The notes below the pieces were generated by a model, which searched no databases, had not been told where the DNA came from, and saw only the letters and a list, made by a program, of their open reading frames with translations. Both the position numbers and the translations under genes were made by a program. From Pseudomonadota bacterium (lineage in GTDB: Bacteria > Pseudomonadota > Alphaproteobacteria > Kiloniellales > J153), in assembly GCA_022572105.1 (NCBI GenBank), contig JACZWN010000125.1:1-10402 (forward strand): a stretch of 10,402 nt of DNA, given 5' to 3'. Each line of letters opens with the position of its first letter. Position 1 is the stretch's first letter. Shown here in pieces: positions 5,995-10,402 of the stretch.

Positions 5995-6158
5995 CCCCCC
6001 TAAATCAACTCGTCCTTGCGGTCGTCGGTTTCGCCGTAGCGGTGGAGGGCGGGGGGCTTGAGGCCTTCGTAGAGGCCTTCGATGCGGGCGGCCAGCGCCC
6101 GGTTATGGGATTCGAAGAGGGAGTTGCCGGCGGCGTCGCTTTCGACCAGGAGGGGGCC
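5995..6158 (-). repeat. Direct repeat copy B: 3' end of the full fumarase gene
   Basis: This is the partner of 4753-4916 and the in-place end of the working gene. The 1078 bases between the copies (4917-5994) hold only the metallo-beta-lactamase-fold gene with its flanks. The 149 bases at 5846-5994 contain its likely promoter region. A TAATAT -10-like hexamer is visible on the minus strand about 50 bases before the start codon, without a well-spaced -35. Confidence 0.95.
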
Positions 6159-6680
6159 GAAATTCTCGACCTCGAAGACCCAGAGCGCCTGGGCGATGCC
6201 CAGCTCCTCGAGCCAGTGGACCGCGCGCACGCGCTTGATGCCGCGGCCCAGAAGCGCGCCGGTGCCGTAGCCGACGGTCACCAGGTAGACCGCGCCCGCG
6301 GGCACGAAGACGCTCTTGTAGTAGGCTTCCGCCATGCCGCCCTTGCCGATGATGACCCGGGCGCCGGAAACCTCGAACCAGCGCGCCATCCATTTCGAGA
6401 AACGGAAGCTCGCGGTCGCGGTGACCGCGCCGACGTTACAGGTGCCGTCCTCGGCCACGGAGGCCGCCGGCGAGCAGTGGAAGTTGACGTTGCTGAGCGC
6501 CTTCAGATCGACCGGCGGCGCGAGGCCCTCGTCGAGGATGCGCTGGTAGACGCCCTCGCGGCCGGTGTAGACCACGCCGTCCAGATAGACCACCTGGCCG
6601 AGCTTGAGCCCGGCGATGGCCTCGGTCGAGACCGGCGTGGTCAGCCGGACTTCCTCGAGCTTTCCGTGCTTTTCGGCCAC
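6000..6680 (-). CDS. Class I fumarase, beta (C-terminal) domain; separate frame from the alpha domain
   Basis: This frame encodes the fumarase/tartrate-dehydratase beta domain, which forms a swivelling half of the active site of the iron-sulfur class I enzyme. Typical parts are EEVRLTTPVSTEAIAGLKLG, VVYLDGVVYTGREGVYQRIL (start of the beta domain), SNVNFHCSPAAS, VGAVTATASFRFSKWM, ARVIIGKGGMAEAYYKS, GAVYLVTVGYGTGALLG and AVHWLEELGIAQALWVFEVE. The frame is open further upstream, where it reads nonsense relative to the alpha domain. The GTG at 6680 (VAEKHGKLEEVRL) is the earliest plausible start, with GGGA nine bases before it. Either this is a separate beta subunit overlapping the alpha gene by 40 bases, or one base has been lost in a fused gene (for example GTGACGTGG from GTGGACGTGG) or in the reading. 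Its last 158 bases are duplicated at 4758-4916. Confidence 0.82.
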   Translation of the reverse strand: MAEKHGKLEEVRLTTPVSTEAIAGLKLGQVVYLDGVVYTGREGVYQRILDEGLAPPVDLKALSNVNFHCSPAASVAEDGTCNVGAVTATASFRFSKWMARWFEVSGARVIIGKGGMAEAYYKSVFVPAGAVYLVTVGYGTGALLGRGIKRVRAVHWLEELGIAQALWVFEVENFGPLLVESDAAGNSLFESHNRALAARIEGLYEGLKPPALHRYGETDDRKDELI

Positions 6681-7606
6681 GTCACCGTGTCCCGTCGCAT
6701 GTAGGGGGTGAACCACTTGGGGTCGGTGCGGGTCTCGACCGAACCGTCGGCGTGGATGCGCGCCACCGCGCGGCGCGAGGACAGGCAGAAGCAGTGCACC
6801 GAGATGGGCAACGCGCCGGTATGGGTGTAGCCGACCTCGATGTGGCAGTCGACCACCATGGACGAGCCGACGAAGCCCATGGCGCCCATGCCGATCGAAT
6901 TGCCGAGCTCCTTGAGCTCGGCTTCGAGCTCGGCGATCTCCGGGTCCGGGTTGGCGTCGCCGACGACGCGCAGGCAGGCGGCCTGCTTGCCAAGGGTCAT
7001 GCAGACGTCCTTGGAGCCGCCCAGGCCGATGCCGACGATGGCCGGCTGGCAGGCCAGCCCGCGCCTGCCGAAGGCGATGAGGGTGTCGAGGAAGAAGCGC
7101 TTGATGCCGTCGACGCCGTCGCCGGGAAAGAGCATGCGGTAGTCGGTGCCGAACAGGCCGCCCTTGTGCACCGTGGTGATGTCGAGCCAGTCGGCCTCGG
7201 GCTCGAAGCTGACCTCGATCTCGGGGGCGTTGATGCCGACGTTGTCGTCGTTGTGCCGGCGCGTCAGCGGGTGCACCCGGTTGGGCCGGAGCGGCACCTC
7301 GCGGGTGGCGCGCGCGGTCGCCGATCTGAGCGCCTCCTCGAGCGCCACGAAGCCGCCCTCGATGACCGCCTCGTTGCCGGCCTTGACGAAGTAGCGCGGC
7401 AGGCCGGTGTCGGCGCACATGGGCCGGCGGTCCTCGCTGGCCGCGTCCCAGTTGTCGAGCATGGCGTTCAGCACGAAGGCGCTGAGGTCGCCCTCCTCGG
7501 CCGCGGTCATGGCCCTGATGCCGGCCAGGTAGTCCGCCGGGATCTCGATCGCCGCAGTCGCCATGAGTTGGGCCGCGGTCTCCTCGATCAGCGCTTTCGG
7601 TATCAT
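6641..7606 (-). CDS. fumA: Class I fumarase (fumarate hydratase), alpha (N-terminal) domain
   Basis: This is an oxygen-sensitive [4Fe-4S] hydro-lyase domain that interconverts fumarate and malate. Recognisable sections include RRPMCADTGLPRYFVKAGNE (cluster cysteine in CADTG), VPLRPNRVHPLTRRHNDDNVG, TTVHKGGLFGTDYRMLFPG, AIVGIGLGGSKDVCMTLGKQ (second cysteine), LGNSIGMGAMGFVGSSMVVD, CHIEVGYTHTGALPISVHCF (third cysteine region) and LSSRRAVARIHADG, ending with DPKWFTPYMRRDTV. Which cysteines bind the cluster is inferred from family layout. The ATG at 7606 follows GGGAGGGA with a five-to-six-base spacer. After MRRDTV the frame runs on for 13 codons (TWPKSTESSRKSG) to a stop at 6641, while the beta domain continues in another frame. 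The gene is 26 bases after the flavoprotein gene and belongs to the same operon, so fumarate rather than tartrate is the expected substrate. Confidence 0.88.
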   Translation of the reverse strand: MIPKALIEETAAQLMATAAIEIPADYLAGIRAMTAAEEGDLSAFVLNAMLDNWDAASEDRRPMCADTGLPRYFVKAGNEAVIEGGFVALEEALRSATARATREVPLRPNRVHPLTRRHNDDNVGINAPEIEVSFEPEADWLDITTVHKGGLFGTDYRMLFPGDGVDGIKRFFLDTLIAFGRRGLACQPAIVGIGLGGSKDVCMTLGKQAACLRVVGDANPDPEIAELEAELKELGNSIGMGAMGFVGSSMVVDCHIEVGYTHTGALPISVHCFCLSSRRAVARIHADGSVETRTDPKWFTPYMRRDTVTWPKSTESSRKSG

Positions 7607-7632
7607 GCGCGTCCCTCCCTATTGCGCGGCGT

Positions 7633-9378
7633 CTACTGGGCGGCACTGGGCGGGGCGCCGGCCTCGTCCGCGATCAGCGACTCGCCCGGCCGGACGATGG
7701 AGAACTCGACCGGCTCGGTGCCGACCTCGAGCCCTTCCGGGCCGCGCCGCACCACAGTATACGCGCTTTTCTCCAGATCGTCAGTCTCGGGAAAGTCCTC
7801 GCGGAAGTGGGCGCCGCGGGAGTCCTGGCGGGCGAGCGCGGTGCGCGCGATGGCCTCGCCGACCAGAATCTGGCTCTCGAGATTCAGCCAGTCGTGCCAG
7901 GTCAGGTTGAACGTCGGCTCGGAGTCCGGCAGGCCGGTCTCGGCGAGCTCGGCCCCGAGTTCCGCCAGGCCCGCGATGGCGCGCGTCAGCCCGGCCTGGG
8001 TGCGCAGGATCCCGACATCGTCCCACATGAGCTCCAGCAGCCGGTCGCGCAGGCCGTTGAGGTCGCCCGGTTTCATCCCGAAGGGCCGCCGGGCGTTCGC
8101 CACGCCGGCCTCGACGATCGGCTCGTCCGGCTCCCGCTGCGCGCCTTCGCGCGCCACGTAGGCCGCCATGGTGTCGCCGGCGATGGCGCCGAAGACGGTC
8201 GCGTTGGCGACGCCGTTGCCGCCCAGGCGGTTGGCGCCGTGGACGCCGCCCGAATCCTCGCCGGCCAGGAACAACCCCGGGATCGCCGTCGAGCAGTCCG
8301 GCTCGAAGACCACGCCGCCCATCATGTAGTGCGCCGTCGGCACCACCTCGACCCGGCCGCCGGCCAGGTCGAAGCCGCAGTCGGCGCAGCGCGAGACCAT
8401 GCCCTTGAACTGCTTGCGCACGGTCTCGGGGCCGAGATGCTTCATCTCGATGTAGAGGCCGCCGTGGGGGGTGGTGCGCCCGGCGCGCATCTCCTGGAAC
8501 ATGGCGCGCGAGACCACGTCGCGGGTCGCGCGCTCGCCGTGGGCGTGGTAGTCGGTCATGAAGCGCCGGCCGGCGCCGTCGAGCAGGTATCCCCCGGCGC
8601 CGCGCAGGCCCTCCTCCAAGACCGTGCCGGTCATGCGCGTCTCGGGCCCGGCGAGCAAGCCGGTCGGGTGGAACTGGATCATCTCCATGTCGCGAAGGGC
8701 TAAGCCCGCGTCCAGCGCCATGGCCATGCCGTCGCAGGCCTTGTCGCCCGAGGGCGTGTGATAGCGGTACATGGTCGGACCGCCGCCGGCCGCCAGCAGC
8801 ACCGCCTTGGCCTGGACCAAGCGGAAATCGCCGCTACGCATGTCGATCATGAGCGCGCCGGCGAGTCCTTCGCCGTCACGCGCGGGAATGAGCGCGATCG
8901 CCCGGTGCTCTTCCAGGCGCGTGATGCCGCACGCCCAGACCTGCTCCATCAGGCGGTTGATGATCTCGATGCCGGTGAGATCCCCCTTGTGCACCGTGCG
9001 GTCGAAGCTCTGCCCGGCGAAGGCCTTCTGGTGCAGGCTGCCGTCGGGATTGCGGTCGAAGAAGCAGCCGATCTCGTTCTCGAGTTCCTGGATGCGCTCG
9101 ACCGCGCCCTCGACCAGGCGCCAGGCCAGGTCCTGGCGCGGCAGCCACTTGCCGCCGACGATGGTGTCCATGAAGTGGCGCTCCAGCGAATCGCCCTCGG
9201 CGAGGGCCACGTTGTAGCCGCCCTGGACCATGCGCGTGCAGCCGCTTTTGCCGAGCAGGCCCTTGACCGCGACCGTGACCTCCAAATCGGGCGCGGCCTG
9301 GCGCGCGTGCAGCGCCGCGAACAGCCCGGCGCCGCCGCTGCCGATGATCAGGATATCGGTCTTGATCCGCTCGATCAT
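7633..9378 (-). CDS. frdA: Fumarate reductase/succinate dehydrogenase-type flavoprotein subunit
   Basis: This 581-residue FAD protein would carry the succinate/fumarate active site on the membrane surface. The N-terminal ILIIGSGGAGLFAAL has the FAD-binding GxGxxG (G13, G15, G18). Active-site motifs are in order: IQFHPTG (H237), LEEGLRGAGGYLLDGAGRRF (255-273), GERATRDVVSR (R286), VVPTAHYMMGG (H350) and GGVHGANRLGGNG (R384). The C-terminal helical domain (about 460-550) is complete. At the place where SdhA/FrdA proteins have the FAD-linking histidine (SHTxxAQGG), this one has C47 in KSGCTRMVQGG, so classical covalent flavinylation is not expected. The ATG at 9378 puts the FAD motif at the usual distance and lies two bases after the stop of the membrane-anchor gene. 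The symbol is given for family resemblance, and the direction of catalysis in vivo is not known. L-aspartate oxidase is a related alternative, but the anchors and iron-sulfur subunit next to it argue against that. Confidence 0.9.
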   Translation of the reverse strand: MIERIKTDILIIGSGGAGLFAALHARQAAPDLEVTVAVKGLLGKSGCTRMVQGGYNVALAEGDSLERHFMDTIVGGKWLPRQDLAWRLVEGAVERIQELENEIGCFFDRNPDGSLHQKAFAGQSFDRTVHKGDLTGIEIINRLMEQVWACGITRLEEHRAIALIPARDGEGLAGALMIDMRSGDFRLVQAKAVLLAAGGGPTMYRYHTPSGDKACDGMAMALDAGLALRDMEMIQFHPTGLLAGPETRMTGTVLEEGLRGAGGYLLDGAGRRFMTDYHAHGERATRDVVSRAMFQEMRAGRTTPHGGLYIEMKHLGPETVRKQFKGMVSRCADCGFDLAGGRVEVVPTAHYMMGGVVFEPDCSTAIPGLFLAGEDSGGVHGANRLGGNGVANATVFGAIAGDTMAAYVAREGAQREPDEPIVEAGVANARRPFGMKPGDLNGLRDRLLELMWDDVGILRTQAGLTRAIAGLAELGAELAETGLPDSEPTFNLTWHDWLNLESQILVGEAIARTALARQDSRGAHFREDFPETDDLEKSAYTVVRRGPEGLEVGTEPVEFSIVRPGESLIADEAGAPPSAAQ

Positions 9379-9380
9379 GC

Positions 9381-9722
9381 TCAGAACGCGCTCAGCAGGA
9401 ACAGGGCGCCTACGAGCAGCGAGGCGCCCGCGCCCAGGCCGATCAGGCGGTGGCGCGCGCCGCGCCAGGGCAGGAGCTCGATGACCAGGAGCCGCAGTCC
9501 CGCCGCCAGGTGTGCGCTCAGCGCGATGACCAGGCCCCACTCGGCGAGCTTGACCAGGGGGTTCTCGGTCCAGCGCAAGAACCCGTCGAGCGCGGCGGCG
9601 TCCTCGAGGGCGAGACCCAGGACCAAGAAGTGCGCCGGCAGGAACAGCGCCAAGAGGACGCCCGAGACCCGGTGCGCCACGAAGGCGCCGTAGCCGGCAT
9701 GGTTGCGGTGCGGGCGGATCAT
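9381..9722 (-). CDS. Membrane-anchor (cytochrome b-type) subunit of the fumarate reductase/succinate dehydrogenase, second anchor
   Basis: The 113-residue protein has three predicted membrane helices at about 17-40, 62-82 and 92-112. The N-terminal part reads AHRVSGVLLALFLPAHFLVL and the second helix reads LSAHLAAGLRLLVIELL. These match the SdhC-type pattern (HRxSG near the quinone site and HxxxGLRxLxxE with a candidate haem-ligating histidine). It would anchor the catalytic subunits and pass electrons to or from quinone. Its ATG overlaps the stop of the preceding anchor gene (ATGA), and its stop lies two bases before the flavoprotein start. Confidence 0.85.
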   Translation of the reverse strand: MIRPHRNHAGYGAFVAHRVSGVLLALFLPAHFLVLGLALEDAAALDGFLRWTENPLVKLAEWGLVIALSAHLAAGLRLLVIELLPWRGARHRLIGLGAGASLLVGALFLLSAF

Positions 9723-10048
9723 GGCGCCACCACCGCGACCACGGCGCGCGCGCCCAGGCCGAGCAGGACGACGAACAGAAGCGCCATGGCCAGGTCGAGG
9801 CCGCGCCCGTCCCAGGGGGTCGCCTCGCGGATCACGTTGCGCAGGCCGATGGGCGCGTGCACCGCGGCGGCCACCACGAAGAGGCCGTAGAAGAGCGCCC
9901 AGCCGGCGCTGCCCTGGGTGCGCGCCAGGATCTCGGCCGCGCTCAGGCCGTCGCGGGTCGCGTAGATGATCAGGGCGATGTGGGCGATCACCAAGGGCGC
10001 GAGGATCAGCGCGCTCGCCCGTTGCAGGACGTAGAGCCACAGTGTCAT
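9719..10048 (-). CDS. Membrane-anchor subunit of the fumarate reductase/succinate dehydrogenase, first anchor
   Basis: The 109-residue hydrophobic protein has three predicted helices (about 10-30, 45-65 and 82-106). Conserved-looking polar residues are Q9-R in YVLQRASALILAPLVIAHI, and HAPIGLRNVIRE, which resembles the SdhC/SdhD HxxxGxR motif with a possible haem-ligand histidine. The start is set at the ATG at 10048 (MTLWLYVLQR). An in-frame GTG at 10057 is an alternative and would add VAP. No Shine-Dalgarno sequence precedes the ATG. It overlaps the stop of a six-codon ORF (see the tandem repeat at 10034-10067), so reinitiating ribosomes may load it. The gene ends in an ATGA overlap with the next anchor gene. 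Confidence 0.83.
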   Translation of the reverse strand: MTLWLYVLQRASALILAPLVIAHIALIIYATRDGLSAAEILARTQGSAGWALFYGLFVVAAAVHAPIGLRNVIREATPWDGRGLDLAMALLFVVLLGLGARAVVAVVAP

Positions 10049-10067
10049 GGGAGCCACAGCGTCATGG
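10034..10067 (-). repeat. 17-base tandem duplication creating a six-codon ORF between the iron-sulfur and first anchor genes
   Basis: Positions 10034-10050 and 10051-10067 match at 16 of 17 bases (plus-strand unit GAGCCACAGYGTCATGG). On the minus strand each unit contains an ATGA. The distal one overlaps the iron-sulfur gene's TGA (10064-10062) with an ATG at 10065. That ATG reads MTLWLP and stops at TGA (10047-10045), which itself overlaps the ATG of the anchor gene at 10048. Confidence 0.85.
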
Positions 10068-10402
10068 CCGCCCCCCGCCGGTGACCAGATCGAACAGCGT
10101 CCGGCGCTTGAGGCCGGCGATCGCGGCCGAAGGGTCGAGGCCCACCGGGCAATGCTCGGTGCAACTGCCCTGGCTGTGGCAGCTATGGCAGCCGCCGTCT
10201 TGGGCGACGGCGCGCAGCACGGCCTGGCGCTTGCCGTGGCGTTCGTCGTTGACCAGGGTCCAGGCGCGGTTGAGCGCCGCCGGCCCCAGGTACTCGGGGC
10301 GCCAGGCGACCACGTCGCAGGCGCTATAGCAGACCGCGCAGTTGATGCACTCGATGCCGGCGTCCGCCACCCGTCGCGCCGGGCTGTCGGGGGCGATCCC
10401 GG
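10062..10402 (-). CDS. frdB: Fumarate reductase/succinate dehydrogenase iron-sulfur subunit, C-terminal part (begins outside window)
   Basis: The visible 112 codons are the C-terminal cluster-binding domain. CINCAVCYSAC supplies three cysteines for the [4Fe-4S] cluster and one for the [3Fe-4S] cluster. SCHSQGSCTEHCPVGLDP supplies the remaining two [3Fe-4S] cysteines and the last [4Fe-4S] cysteine. RPEYLGPAALNRAW and VNDERHGKR between them resemble FrdB (PEFIGPAA and DHGK) more than E. coli SdhB. The fourth cysteine of the first motif is followed by Asp instead of the usual Pro. The N-terminal [2Fe-2S] ferredoxin-like domain must lie beyond position 10402. This subunit would relay electrons between the flavin and the membrane anchors, and it comes first among the operon genes seen here. 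The symbol reflects family resemblance only. Confidence 0.9.
   Translation of the reverse strand, partial: GIAPDSPARRVADAGIECINCAVCYSACDVVAWRPEYLGPAALNRAWTLVNDERHGKRQAVLRAVAQDGGCHSCHSQGSCTEHCPVGLDPSAAIAGLKRRTLFDLVTGGGRP

Noticed and set aside
5982..5997. GGGCT/AGCCC five-pair hairpin just after the fumarase stop.
   Set aside because: The stem is short and has no T run after it. It is too weak to call a terminator, although it is absent from the duplicated copy.
6752..8161. A long plus-strand open frame antisense to fumarase and the flavoprotein.
   Set aside because: It is composed of Ala/Asp/Gly/Arg-rich mirror sequence of well-conserved genes and has no recognisable domain.
10169..10183. 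CHSCH in the iron-sulfur subunit, matching the CxxCH haem c motif.
   Set aside because: It lies in the family's cysteine cluster (CHSxxxxCxxxCP) that binds [3Fe-4S] and [4Fe-4S]. The protein is cytoplasmic-facing and not exported, so haem c attachment is unlikely.

Overview
This is a high-GC chromosomal segment, most likely from an alphaproteobacterium of the Rhodospirillales type. That placement is an inference from three things: the gatC-gatA pair lying close to a divergent ruvX, the strong G/C bias at third codon positions, and the family of fumarate-reductase-like flavoprotein present. No RNA gene or CRISPR array was seen.

Layout. Positions 1-1756 (minus strand) hold the start of gatA, then gatC, then an unrecognised exported protein. 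Positions 1890-3331 (plus) hold ruvX and an auxin-efflux-carrier family permease, 8 bases apart. Positions 3438-4085 (plus) hold a DsbA-fold 2-hydroxychromene-2-carboxylate isomerase/kappa-GST-like gene. Positions about 4090-4990 are a scar region. It contains two related copies of a small palindromic-ended element, the N-terminal stump of a tyrosine-recombinase integrase, and a 164-base copy of the 3' end of the fumarase gene found further along. Next comes an exported metallo-beta-lactamase-fold protein of the UPF0173 type (5000-5845, minus), with lower GC than its surroundings and several metal ligands replaced.

Positions 6000-10402 (minus) form a tightly packed respiratory/TCA operon. In transcription order it runs: iron-sulfur subunit (partial), two small membrane-anchor subunits, flavoprotein, class I fumarase. 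Together these would interconvert succinate, fumarate and malate and exchange electrons with the membrane quinone pool. The fumarase is split between two reading frames exactly at its alpha/beta domain border.

Points most worth a second look are: (1) the fumarase 3' tail, duplicated at 98-99% identity on both sides of the metallo-beta-lactamase gene; (2) the eroded HxHxDH motif of that protein; (3) the fumarase frame change; (4) a 17-base tandem duplication that places a six-codon ORF between the iron-sulfur and first anchor genes, linked to both by ATGA overlaps; and (5) a cysteine at the position of the usual FAD-linking histidine in the flavoprotein. I did not find a clearly new defence or mobile system. 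The novelty here lies in local rearrangements and in altered active sites.
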